Shown: positions 1-7,534 of the stretch, piece by piece | Position numbering within the stretch: position 1 is the stretch's first letter | How the letters are laid out: each line of letters opens with the position of its first letter | DNA from: Rhizobium anhuiense | Lineage (GTDB): Bacteria; Pseudomonadota; Alphaproteobacteria; Rhizobiales; Rhizobiaceae | NCBI RefSeq assembly: GCF_003985145.1 | Contig: NZ_ML133523.1 | Location: 186,001-250,000, forward strand | Length of the DNA stretch: 64,000 nt | Reading direction: 5' to 3' | The notes under the pieces: generated by a model | What the model was told of the DNA's origin: nothing | The model's input: the letters and a program-made list of their open reading frames with translations, nothing else | The model's database searches: none | Made by a program: the position numbers and the translations under genes

Positions 1-1192
1 CGCCGGAGATCGAAACCGTCTGCCCCGTCACCAATCCGTTGATGCCGGAGGCGATCGTTGCGGTGACGACGGTACCGACCGATGTCAGGGTGACTGTGCG
101 GGTGGAAGCCGTGCGGCCGAGCGGCGGGAAGGCGACGATCTTGACGCCGGAATAACGCGCCCGAAGCCTGGTGACCAGGCTTCGATAGTTGGTGTTGAAG
201 TAAACAGTGTAGGTCGCGGCCGTGTCGTTCTGCCCCATCTGGTTGGCGATGACGGTGAACGGCTTCTTATTGTTGTTGAAGGCGGTGATCTCATCGAGAA
301 TGGCCCAGCGCCGGGTGGCGATCGCAGAACCGGTGCCGGTGAGCTCGCGCACGGAACCGTTCCCCGGCATACCGATCATCAGATGCGGAATGCGGCCGAT
401 GCCGCCGTCCTTGTCGAGCCAGCGGCGAAACCAGCCGAGATTGCCGCGCGCGTCGGCCGCTGCGGAAAACTGCTGGCGCGCTTCACCCAGGCTGTCGACG
501 ACAGCAAGAGCGACCGGCCTTCCATCCCAATCGCCCTTGGCGACCATGAAGTCCGGGCCATAATATTGCGGCTGTGTCTGAGTGGCGTAGTTGGTGTCGA
601 GCGCTGCCGTGCTGTCGGCGAGCGGCGTGTCCTTGAAGGCCAGGAGAGTGGCGAGATCGCCGGCGCCCCAGACGCGCTCGCCGCGATGTTTCTGGAAGCG
701 GTAGACCGGCCAGATCTTGTCGCCGACGGCGGTGTGATAAAACAGCCAGATCTCGATTTCGCTTTCCGGATCGACATCGGGAATGGTCAGTTCATCCGTC
801 CAGGCGCCGTTTGTCTGGTCGGCCACCGTCACCGTGTTCAGGCCGGCGAAGGTGCATTGGTAGAAGATGCCGGCGGCTCTGATGAACATCGCATCCGCCA
901 CCACGGAATTGCCGGGCGCGCCGATCGTGCCGGTGACGACCGTTTCCTGCGGCGCGTTGCCGCCTTCCGTCGAGGCGAAGCCCGAGAGGTGGAAGCGGAA
1001 TGTTCTGGTCTTATACTGCGGCGTGTTGACGACGATTTTGCTGCATACATAATTCGTGCCGGATGCCGCGGTGACGATCGTGCCCGACGGCATGCGGTTG
1101 CGGGTCGCAAAGAACATGTAGCGATCGGAATCTCCGGCCCCGCCGCCGCTCAGCATCGGATTCGTCAGGGCAAGCGAGATGGCGTTCATCAT
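1..1192 (-). CDS. SGNH/GDSL-hydrolase-like prophage protein (3' end outside window)
   Basis: An open frame runs from ATG at 1192 off the window edge without a stop, giving at least 397 residues. The C-terminal half has a GDSL-like block (AVVDSLGEAR) and a later block VIANQMGQNDTA, resembling blocks I and III (GxND) of SGNH hydrolases. The expected catalytic Asp-His block would lie outside the window. The N-terminal half (about 1-200) is unassigned and could be a beta-rich tail or receptor-binding part. The ATG overlaps the Rz1 stop as ATGA, so it is translationally coupled to the lysis genes. Hydrolase activity is inferred from motifs only. Confidence 0.6.
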   Translation of the reverse strand, partial: MMNAISLALTNPMLSGGGAGDSDRYMFFATRNRMPSGTIVTAASGTNYVCSKIVVNTPQYKTRTFRFHLSGFASTEGGNAPQETVVTGTIGAPGNSVVADAMFIRAAGIFYQCTFAGLNTVTVADQTNGAWTDELTIPDVDPESEIEIWLFYHTAVGDKIWPVYRFQKHRGERVWGAGDLATLLAFKDTPLADSTAALDTNYATQTQPQYYGPDFMVAKGDWDGRPVALAVVDSLGEARQQFSAAADARGNLGWFRRWLDKDGGIGRIPHLMIGMPGNGSVRELTGTGSAIATRRWAILDEITAFNNNKKPFTVIANQMGQNDTAATYTVYFNTNYRSLVTRLRARYSGVKIVAFPPLGRTASTRTVTLTSVGTVVTATIASGINGLVTGQTVSISG

Positions 1193-1494
1193 GGGCGTGT
1201 TCCATATCTGCTGGTGAGGTCGTCATAGAACTGGATGGTGCGCCCCTGGCGGGCGTTGGCGCGGTTGAGCGCTTGCCGCTCGCGGGCGAGGATGGCGATG
1301 ACGGGCTCGCCTTCCACGACGGGCGCATGCGCCTCCTGTCTGCGCAGATCGTCGGGCAAAGACGGCAGCGCAATGCCGGCCGCCGCCTGCCCCTTCATCA
1401 CCGCTGCCCTGTTCACGCGCTCAGTGGTGGAGCAGCCACTGACGATCAGCAGCAGTGACAGCGCAAGCGTGGTTCTTTTCCCGCTGAAGCTCAT
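1189..1494 (-). CDS. Rz1-like o-spanin lipoprotein, copy 1
   Basis: 101 residues. The N-terminus is a lipoprotein signal with lipobox LIVSGC followed by STTE, so it would be lipidated and anchored in the outer membrane. It starts inside the upstream Rz gene in another frame and runs past its end, the classic embedded Rz/Rz1 arrangement of two-component spanins that fuse inner and outer membranes in the last step of phage lysis. The start MSFSGKR was chosen because longer frames antisense-read neighbouring genes. This copy keeps the lipobox Cys that copy 2 has lost. Confidence 0.75.
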   Translation of the reverse strand: MSFSGKRTTLALSLLLIVSGCSTTERVNRAAVMKGQAAAGIALPSLPDDLRRQEAHAPVVEGEPVIAILARERQALNRANARQGRTIQFYDDLTSRYGTRP

Positions 1495-1780
1495 AGGATT
1501 GGATCTCGGTTTCGAGTGTGTCTCTGGCGGACTGCTCGGCGCGTTCGGTGGCCGCCAGGCGCTTGCAGTGCTCTTCGCTGGCGAGCGACGCCGCATTGCG
1601 CTGGCGCTCCATCTCGGCGGCCCTCGCATCGGCAGCAGCCTTCTCGGCCAGCAGCACATAGCCGGCGCGCGCCTCGCGAACCGCCGAGGGATAGCCGATC
1701 GCAACGGCATAGAGGTGATAGAGCATCAGGCCGGCGGCGATGCCGGCGCCCATCTTGAGCGTGTCGAGGATAGAGAACAT
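1421..1780 (-). CDS. Rz-like i-spanin, copy 1
   Basis: 119 residues: an N-terminal membrane segment (about residues 8-26, KMGAGIAAGLMLYHLYAV) followed by a charged, Ala/Glu/Arg-rich helical stretch (about 35-105) likely to be a periplasmic coiled coil. This is the usual make-up of an inner-membrane spanin. The ATG at 1780 overlaps the stop of the endolysin remnant (TGATG). The 3' 74 bases overlap the Rz1 gene in a different frame. A near-identical copy lies at 3617-3976. Confidence 0.75.
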   Translation of the reverse strand: MFSILDTLKMGAGIAAGLMLYHLYAVAIGYPSAVREARAGYVLLAEKAAADARAAEMERQRNAASLASEEHCKRLAATERAEQSARDTLETEIQSYELQREKNHACAVTAADRQWLLHH

Positions 1781-2037
1781 CAGATGCCCTCGAGGCAGAA
1801 GGCGCGTTCTTTCTGCCGGCGCCTGACAAGGCCCGGAAAGACGATGCCGGCCGCGCGGTTCCACTTCAGGAGGGCTTCGCAGCCTTCGGCGGTTTTGCCT
1901 TGGTTGATGAGTTTGACGACGCTGGAGCCGCACGCGGCCTTGACGCCGACATTATAGGCAAAAGAGGTCGGCGCCACGAAGCGCGCATCCGGCAGCGGAA
2001 CCTTGACGCAAAGCTCGATACCGGCGGCGTGCCTCGC
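1780..2037 (-). pseudogene. Endolysin (GH24-type lysozyme) C-terminal remnant, copy 1
   Basis: The frame encodes the last ~85 residues of the endolysin seen intact at 3976-4437 (shared LPDARFVA, SFAYNVGVKAACGSS, LLKWNRAAGIVFPGL). An in-frame TAA at 2038-2040 ends the homology, and sequence similarity to copy 2 breaks near 2030. The catalytic Glu/Asp/Thr region is missing, so this copy cannot be an active muramidase. The remnant ends in TGATG at the start of the Rz gene. Confidence 0.8.
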
Positions 2038-2084
2038 TTAGGTGACAGCTATTAGAAGCGCATTCATCGGTCGCACAACAGCAG

Positions 2085-3323
2085 TCAGAATATCCCCAGA
2101 CCGTTCTCACGCATGTAGGCTATTTGCTCTCGAATGGCTTCCGGCGATGGGTAGAGCAACCTGTAGCTTTCGGGATTGTCGGGTGAGGCTTTGATTGCCG
2201 CAATCGCATCTCTTTCAATCGTGCCGCGTTTAACCGCGAAACGGTACCACGTTGCCGCATTCATAGCGAAGAGTCCGCAGACGACTACAGCGGCCAATGA
2301 GGTGAAGAGCCGTCTGTGTTCTACCTTCTCAAGCCACATGAGTAATACGGGAAGCGCACCAAGAACAGCGAATACGGCGTATCGATTTGCGGGGGCTGTA
2401 AAGTTCTCTGCCCGGCCGACAGCCGCCATGAAACAAGAACCGAAGCCAAATAGGGACACACCAATCAGGGCTGCGCGCCTTGGGGAGGGCGACCGCCACA
2501 ATTCGATCAAAAGACCGATCAGCGCTCCGACGATCAGCGCGCCAATCAACGATCCTAAGCCCTCTGCCACACCTTCGAAAGCTTTGCGGCGTAAAATTAA
2601 CTCTCCGAACGGCCTGCCCATAATGTCAAGCCCGACGGCGACGATATGCGTTAACTTGGGCAATTGGACCGCCGCACCAGGCGCCGAACCAAATCCAGAT
2701 ACAACATATACGACCAGAGAAATTATAAGTGCCGAGATGAATGCCGCAGCCATCGCATAGCGTTTGTTCAGTATGCAATGGGCCGCCGCGATAACGGGAA
2801 CAAGGAAGCCGTTGAGGGACCAAAAGGCCGCCGTTCCCCCTACCGCCAAAGCTAGACTGGCCGCACCCGTTGAAGTCCGCTGCAACAGCCACATGGTGAG
2901 AACCGCAACAAAACACAGACCAATGAAGCCGACCTGGAACGACCAACTCAGATTTTCCAGATGCCTACCCCAAAACATCAGAGAAATTACGATAGGCATC
3001 GCTACCCACATTTGAAGGCGAGCCATACGGGCAATCAGGATCGCCGAAGTGAGCTGAAATACCCATATAAATAGTATGCTCAGTTTCCCTGTCCCGTTCG
3101 CTATAACGGTGTCCAGCCCGTAGAGCAGGCGCGGGAAAGTGATCATATGCTCATTGTGCAATGACCAAAGCTTGCCCCAAGATCTGCTTAGACTGGCAAC
3201 CTCCCACGCATCCCAGAACGGCATTGGGCCGTAGGCGATAGAGCTCATCCATGCGGTGGACAGGATTGTCGCCCCAGCTAAAGCAACCGCGGCACTCGTC
3301 AAAGGATCAGTTAATGCACGCAT
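2085..3323 (-). CDS. Polytopic membrane protein, probable lysogenic-conversion gene
   Basis: 412 residues from ATG 3323, preceded by GGGGTTGAT as ribosome binding site; a TTG at 3365 would add 14 residues. I count roughly ten hydrophobic segments, with a long first periplasmic-type loop containing MPFWDAWE and HNEHMI. The layout (acidic motif after the first membrane helix, C-terminal soluble tail) resembles membrane glycosyltransferases of the GT-C type, but I cannot name a family. It sits between two copies of the phage lysis genes with no phage function evident, so it is probably cargo altering the host envelope. Its base use is somewhat less GC-rich than its neighbours. Confidence 0.6.
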   Translation of the reverse strand: MRALTDPLTSAAVALAGATILSTAWMSSIAYGPMPFWDAWEVASLSRSWGKLWSLHNEHMITFPRLLYGLDTVIANGTGKLSILFIWVFQLTSAILIARMARLQMWVAMPIVISLMFWGRHLENLSWSFQVGFIGLCFVAVLTMWLLQRTSTGAASLALAVGGTAAFWSLNGFLVPVIAAAHCILNKRYAMAAAFISALIISLVVYVVSGFGSAPGAAVQLPKLTHIVAVGLDIMGRPFGELILRRKAFEGVAEGLGSLIGALIVGALIGLLIELWRSPSPRRAALIGVSLFGFGSCFMAAVGRAENFTAPANRYAVFAVLGALPVLLMWLEKVEHRRLFTSLAAVVVCGLFAMNAATWYRFAVKRGTIERDAIAAIKASPDNPESYRLLYPSPEAIREQIAYMRENGLGIF

Positions 3324-3375
3324 ATCAACCCCAGGAAACCCGCAACGCGGGCTTAAGTCACTCAACCCCTAATAA

Positions 3376-3690
3376 TCAGTTCGTTCGCTTTGGTAGCGCA
3401 TATCTGGTGGTGATGTCATCGTAGAATTGAACGGTGCGCCCCTGGCGGGCGTTGGCGCGGTCGAGCGCCTGCCGCTCGCGGGCGAGGATGGCGATGACGG
3501 GCTCGCCTTCCACGACGGGCGCATGCGCCTCCTGTCTGCGCAGATCGTCGGGCAAAGACGGCAGCGCTACGCCGGCCACCGCCTGCCCCTTCACCACCGC
3601 CGCCTTGCGCAAGCGCTCAGTGGCGGAGTAGCCACTGACGATCAGCAGCAGTGACAGCGCAAGCGCGGTTCTTTTCCCGCTGAAGCTCAT
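3376..3690 (-). CDS. Rz1-like o-spanin, copy 2, lipobox cysteine lost
   Basis: 104 residues, close to copy 1 in the mature part (SLPDDLRRQEAHAPVVEGEP in both). The lipobox reads LIVSGY instead of LIVSGC: TAC replaces TGC, so the residue that would be lipidated is Tyr. Without lipidation the protein should not anchor in the outer membrane and is probably inactive as an o-spanin. It starts inside the copy 2 Rz gene in another frame. The C-terminal end (LPKRTN) differs from copy 1. Confidence 0.7.
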   Translation of the reverse strand: MSFSGKRTALALSLLLIVSGYSATERLRKAAVVKGQAVAGVALPSLPDDLRRQEAHAPVVEGEPVIAILARERQALDRANARQGRTVQFYDDITTRYALPKRTN

Positions 3691-3976
3691 TGGATTGGAT
3701 CTCGGTTTCGAGTGTTTCTCTGGCCGCCTGCTCGGCCACCTCCGCGGCCAGAAGGCGCTTGCGGTGCTCTTCGCTGGCGAGCGACGCCGCATTGCGCTGG
3801 CGCTCCATCTCAGCCGCCCTGGCGTCGGCTGAGGTCCTCTCGGCCAGGATTACATAACCGGCGCGCGCCTCGCGAACCGCCGAGGGATAGCCGATCGAGA
3901 CGGCATAAAGGTGATAGAGCATCAGGCCGGCGGCGATGCCGGCGCCCATTTTGACTGCGTCGAGGATAGAGAACAT
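3617..3976 (-). CDS. Rz-like i-spanin, copy 2
   Basis: 119 residues, same length and architecture as copy 1: N-terminal membrane helix (GAGIAAGLMLYHLYAV) then a charged helical periplasmic stretch. The ATG overlaps the stop codon of the intact endolysin (TGATG), implying coupled translation in the order holin, endolysin, Rz, Rz1. Differences from copy 1 are scattered substitutions (for example LAERTSADARA against LAEKAAADARA). Confidence 0.75.
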   Translation of the reverse strand: MFSILDAVKMGAGIAAGLMLYHLYAVSIGYPSAVREARAGYVILAERTSADARAAEMERQRNAASLASEEHRKRLLAAEVAEQAARETLETEIQSNELQREKNRACAVTAADRQWLLRH

Positions 3977-4437
3977 CAGATGCCCTCGAGGCAGAAGGCG
4001 CGCTCCTTCTGCCGGCGCCTGACAAGGCCCGGAAAGACGATGCCGGCGGCGCGGTTCCACTTCAGGAGGGCTTCGCAGCCTTCGGCGGTTTTGCCTTGGT
4101 TGAGTTTGACGACGCTGGAGCCGCACGCGGCCTTGACGCCGACATTATAGGCAAACGAGGTCAGCGCCACGAAGCGGGCATCGGGGAGCGGAACCTTGAC
4201 GCAGGTCTCAATCCCAGCGGCGTAGCTTTGGAGTTCGACTGAGAGAAGAGCCTTGCACTGCTCAACGGTTTTACGGTCGCGCGGCTTCACCCCGTTTGTG
4301 CTGCCGTAGCAGATAGTCCATGGCGGCCCTTGGGTGGCAGGATCCGGATAGGCGTTCTGGCGAAGGCCTTCGAATGACCCCACCAGCGCCACGGCCATTG
4401 CAGCAGCGGCGCTGCCCTTCTTGAGCCTATTTGCCAT
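3976..4437 (-). CDS. Endolysin, GH24-type lysozyme with N-terminal signal-anchor
   Basis: 153 residues from MANRLKKG. A short positive N-terminus is followed by a weakly hydrophobic Ala-rich segment (about 9-20) typical of signal-anchor-release endolysins. E23 and D32 keep the nine-residue spacing of the T4 lysozyme Glu/Asp pair (GSFEGLR...YPD), and T41 in PPWTICYG is the likely third residue. The rest matches phage muramidases that cleave peptidoglycan N-acetylmuramic acid linkages. It overlaps the holin by 11 bases upstream and Rz by TGATG downstream. This is the only intact endolysin seen. Confidence 0.8.
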   Translation of the reverse strand: MANRLKKGSAAAAMAVALVGSFEGLRQNAYPDPATQGPPWTICYGSTNGVKPRDRKTVEQCKALLSVELQSYAAGIETCVKVPLPDARFVALTSFAYNVGVKAACGSSVVKLNQGKTAEGCEALLKWNRAAGIVFPGLVRRRQKERAFCLEGI

Positions 4438-4660
4438 CTTCGAATTCCTTTTGCTTGGTGACCCGAGCCCAGATGCCGAGAAGGCCGAAAATCCCCGAGA
4501 GGAACCGGAGGGCAAAACGGACGGAGATGCTCCAGTCGTCGGAAAGATCGACGAGGAGGCCGACGAAGGGCTCGATAAGGATGATCAGCGATGCCGTCAT
4601 CCACAGCTGGACGGAGCGGGCATGGCGAAGCACCCGCTTCCAGTCGGAGACGAGTTGCAT
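4427..4660 (-). CDS. Small two-helix membrane protein, probable holin
   Basis: 77 residues from ATG 4660, preceded by GGAG at good distance. Two hydrophobic segments (about 19-36 and 44-62) are separated by a short acidic turn (DLSDDW) and end in a charged tail (KQKEFEDGK). Length, topology and position directly before the endolysin fit a phage holin that times lysis, but no specific holin family was recognised. A truncated relative of its start is found at 6370-6406. Confidence 0.65.
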   Translation of the reverse strand: MQLVSDWKRVLRHARSVQLWMTASLIILIEPFVGLLVDLSDDWSISVRFALRFLSGIFGLLGIWARVTKQKEFEDGK

Positions 4661-4791
4661 GGGAAGCTCCAGATCGTGATGGAAAAGAAATACGCCCACC
4701 GAAGCGAGCCGTTGCCAAGTGTTGCAGTTCCGCACTCGACTCATCGCTGGAGCGGTGTTTCAGTAACGCAGCCTAAATTTGGGAGTTGGCG

Positions 4792-4920
4792 ATGTACTAC
4801 GAGTGGAACGAAGCCAAAGCGAGACGACTGTATCTGATCAAGTTCGCCTCGGTCTGGCTGGCTGCTATCTCGCTGGCATTTCTTCCCGTCTGGTGGCTAG
4901 TCCAGGAAACCACGTTCTAG
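4792..4920 (+). CDS. Small single-pass membrane protein (42 aa)
   Basis: ATG 4792 has a good GGGAG at 4781-4785. The product MYYEWNEAKARR begins with a charged helix and continues into one hydrophobic segment (about 18-37) ending VQETTF. It precedes the acyltransferase gene on the same strand by 75 bases and lies within the cargo interval between phage segments. No family was recognised; the case rests on the ribosome binding site and membrane-helix composition. Confidence 0.4.
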   Translation: MYYEWNEAKARRLYLIKFASVWLAAISLAFLPVWWLVQETTF

Positions 4921-4995
4921 CCCGTCAAGGCGCGGCCGTGCCGCGTATGACAGCCATCGCCATCGATAACCGCTGATTTGAAGGATGGGTTTCGC

Positions 4996-6117
4996 GTGCT
5001 TTCTACGCAGGACGGCAAATTTGCCGACGACTCCATGGATTTGGACGAGGGACCGGACGTCGTCGCCGGGCATTCCCAAACTTCTAGGAGGTTTGACCCT
5101 TCGATTGCTCAGAGAGGGCGGAATATCGGCTTGGACTCCATCAGGGGGATCTGCGCGACATCTATTGCGGTCTATCATTTCATAGCCTGGAAGGGCCTCG
5201 TGCTGACAAGCGTTGGAACGTTCGGCGTTTACATCTTTTTCATTCTGTCGGCGCTGACCATGTTCATGGTCTACGGTCAGACCTTCTCGACGAATATCGC
5301 GCGTGGTGATCTGCTGGATTTTTTCCAGAACAGGGCCGCTCGCATTCTTCCCTTGCTGTTGGTGATGTCGGCTATAGCTGCCTGGAACTACAACAATGAG
5401 GGAGTGTTGGCGAAAGCAGTTCTGACGGGATCGGGGGTTTTTAGCCTTGGGCTTCCGGGACATCTTTCGGCATCGACCGGGGCTTGGTCTCTGGGGATCG
5501 AGATCGTATTTTACATAGCTTTCCCAGTCTTGGCGCTGATGCTCGCAAGTGTAAGCTTGCGAGCTGTCGTGGTTGTCACCATCGCGGCAATTGTCGCTCA
5601 GCAAGTCAACCTCTCTTTGTTGCCAGGAGAGGCAGCTGGGGTCATAACGCGTTGGGTTTACTACACGGTACCCTTAACTTTCGCTCCCTTTTTTGCGCTC
5701 GGCATACTCGCGCACCGCATCAAACTAAGAGCAAGCATCGCGAACTTTGCCGGGGCGATGGTCGGGTTCTTGATCATCTGCGCCTACAGCTCCGTTATCC
5801 CCTTCGACATGTTCCGTTCAAGCGTGTCGTACGTTCTGTTGACCGGCATATCTTTCATCACGGTCACCCTGGCGTTTAACTCTATTGTCCCCCCGCGGTT
5901 GGTGCGTTGGTCGGTTCTAGGTGGAGAACTGAGTTATTCGATCTACCTGACACACTGGATCGCTTATTTCTCAGTGCAGAAGGTTTTTGAACATGCTCCC
6001 AAAATCCTTCTGCCGATCGAGTTTGTTGCGTTCATCGCGCTGACGTTGGGCATATCCTACGCAACGTACTTCCTAATCGAGAAGCCTTGCCGAGATCGGT
6101 TCAGGGCGAAGCGCTGA
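4996..6117 (+). CDS. Acyltransferase-3 family membrane O-acyltransferase
   Basis: About 373 residues from GTG 4996 (AAGGA ten bases upstream); a TTG at 4978 and an ATG at 5035 are alternatives. The core has the family's start GLDSIRGICATSIAVYHF with the Arg and His of the first helix, FFQNRAARILPLLLV with the RxxRI-P motif, GELSYSIYLTHW, and about ten membrane helices. Such proteins acylate (usually O-acetylate) surface polysaccharides, and phage-borne members change O-antigen serotype. It is transcribed against the phage lysis genes, as expected of lysogenic-conversion cargo expressed from the prophage. Confidence 0.85.
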   Translation: MLSTQDGKFADDSMDLDEGPDVVAGHSQTSRRFDPSIAQRGRNIGLDSIRGICATSIAVYHFIAWKGLVLTSVGTFGVYIFFILSALTMFMVYGQTFSTNIARGDLLDFFQNRAARILPLLLVMSAIAAWNYNNEGVLAKAVLTGSGVFSLGLPGHLSASTGAWSLGIEIVFYIAFPVLALMLASVSLRAVVVVTIAAIVAQQVNLSLLPGEAAGVITRWVYYTVPLTFAPFFALGILAHRIKLRASIANFAGAMVGFLIICAYSSVIPFDMFRSSVSYVLLTGISFITVTLAFNSIVPPRLVRWSVLGGELSYSIYLTHWIAYFSVQKVFEHAPKILLPIEFVAFIALTLGISYATYFLIEKPCRDRFRAKR

Positions 6118-6264
6118 CAAATCGAGCAGTTCAGCCATAGGAGATGCGCCGACTGTCCGCTTTCTTCATGCAATCGACTGGCAAAGTCCCGCCATGTGCT
6201 AACAATGCCGGTTGCCATTCCCATGGTTTCCATTGAATGTAAGTTCCTTCTTTAAATCACACGG

Positions 6265-6406
6265 CTACAGCCTCGGCGCGGCTTCGAAAAGGGCGTCGAT
6301 CTGCTCTTCCGAAAAGCCCATGGCGGCAAATCCGGCCGCTATCATGGGTTCAGTACGAACAAATGTTCCGCTGAAGAACCCGTTTCCAATCAGAGACGAG
6401 TTTCAT
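6265..6406 (-). pseudogene. Scar: holin start fused to tail-gene end
   Basis: Minus-strand reading from ATG 6406 gives MKLVSDWKRVLQR, matching the start of the 4427-4660 holin (MQLVSDWKRVLRH) with the same GGAAG-type lead. From about 6372 the sequence switches, in another frame, to SGTFVRTEPMIAAGFAAMGF and ends TAG at 6265, matching the 3' end of the tail gene at 7115-7531. The two pieces join at CAGCGGAAC with no intervening sequence. It encodes nothing functional and is a third trace of the same phage module. Confidence 0.75.
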
Positions 6407-6503
6407 GGACTTCCTTCCAGAACATCGGGATTTAACACTGGATATCTTAGGTATGATACACTAACCACAATCGGTAATTGCGCATCGCGGTGGGAGAGCA
6501 CTG

Positions 6504-7118
6504 ATGTTTGAAACTGAGCAGGAAGAATTTTGGGCCGGCGAATTTGGGGATAACTATATTTCCCGTAATCGAGGGCCGGAGGTCGTTGCAGCAAAGACCG
6601 CCATGTTTGCTAAGATCTTGCGCTACACCGATCGAGTTCAATCAGTCAGGGAGTTAGGAGCCAACATTGGGTTGAACATCCTGGCGTTACGAAATCTCCT
6701 TCCAAACGCCGAGTTTCAGGCCATCGAAATCAACGGTCGCGCTTTCGAGCAATTGAACGTCATCCCCGGCATTACCGCAGCCAATGCTTCCTTGTTTGAT
6801 CCCATCGATTGGGCGCCAACGGATATGGCATTCACTGCCGGGGTTCTGATCCATTTGAATCCTGGCATGCTGCCGATAGCCTACAAGCGACTATATGAAT
6901 CCAGTCGCCGCTATGTCCTTGTTGTCGAATATTACGACCCAAAGCCCACTGAAGTATCGTATCGCGGCCATAGCGGCCGTCTGTGGAAGCGCGATTTCGC
7001 AGGGGAGATCATGGATCTATACCCCAATCTCCGTCTTGTGGATTACGGCTTCATCTATCACCGGGATACCAATTCCCCGGCAGACGACCCGACATGGTTC
7101 TTGATGGAGAAGCGCTAA
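6504..7118 (+). CDS. SAM-dependent methyltransferase, pseudaminic-acid-associated methylase type
   Basis: 204 residues from ATG 6504 with GGGAGA at 6492-6497. The start MFETEQEEFWAGEFGDNYI and overall length match the family annotated as pseudaminic acid biosynthesis-associated methylases. The SAM-binding motif I is ELGANIGLNI (about 52-61), and AIEIN follows as the acidic ribose-binding end of strand 2. It probably methylates a nonulosonic acid or related sugar of a surface glycan. It is the third envelope-modifying gene between phage segments and converges on the tail pseudogene, overlapping it by 4 bases. Confidence 0.75.
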   Translation: MFETEQEEFWAGEFGDNYISRNRGPEVVAAKTAMFAKILRYTDRVQSVRELGANIGLNILALRNLLPNAEFQAIEINGRAFEQLNVIPGITAANASLFDPIDWAPTDMAFTAGVLIHLNPGMLPIAYKRLYESSRRYVLVVEYYDPKPTEVSYRGHSGRLWKRDFAGEIMDLYPNLRLVDYGFIYHRDTNSPADDPTWFLMEKR

Positions 7119-7531
7119 AGTGCGGCGGCGGCCGTGAAGAACTCGTCGATCTGCGGATCGGTAAAGCCCATGGCTGCAAAGCCGGCGGCCATCATTGGTT
7201 CTGTCCGGACGAAAGTGCCACTATACTCGTCGGCAATTTGCACCGCTTTCGACTGCGTGGCGATCCAGGCTTCGACCTGATCGAGAAGGCCAAATGCAAA
7301 CAGTTGCAGCTTGAATTGGCGAGCAGAAGCGCTTGCGACTGGCAGCGGTGGCTGGGGCGCGTACTCAGCTACATCGCCATGAACTCACTTCCGCAGCCCG
7401 TTATTGTCAATGAATTCTTGCCATTGCTCATCCCTGATCTGGATTGCTTCAGTCGGAATGTTGTTGCCGTGAATGTCGGACGAATAGAATGCAGCGAGGA
7501 AGCCGTTATTGTCGAAGACAGCAAATTTCAT
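7115..7531 (-). pseudogene. Phage tail-associated protein with in-frame stop
   Basis: From ATG 7531 the frame reads MKFAVFDNNGFLAAFY... to LRK, then TGA at 7385-7387, then continues in the same frame (VHGDVAEYAPQPPLPV... SGTFVRTEP...) to TAG at 7115. The whole is 138 codons with one stop, which a single TGG-to-TGA change would explain. It resembles short proteins found next to tail fibres in rhizobial prophages; the exact role (assembly or attachment) is not known to me. It begins 3 bases after the tail-fibre stop. Confidence 0.7.
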
Positions 7532-7534
7532 CTT

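Larger units (their letters stand above)
1189..2037. repeat. Duplicated lysis segment (partner at 3376-4221)
   Basis: Positions 1189 to about 2030 are closely similar to about 3376 to 4221 in the same orientation: Rz1, Rz and the C-terminal half of the endolysin. Point differences are scattered and often silent, so the copies have diverged rather than duplicated very recently. The 2085-3323 membrane-protein gene lies between them. Confidence 0.85.

Noticed and set aside
383..1228. 281-residue plus-strand frame
   Set aside because: Lies antisense to the SGNH-like gene; low-complexity Arg/Ala/Gly composition and no ribosome binding site.
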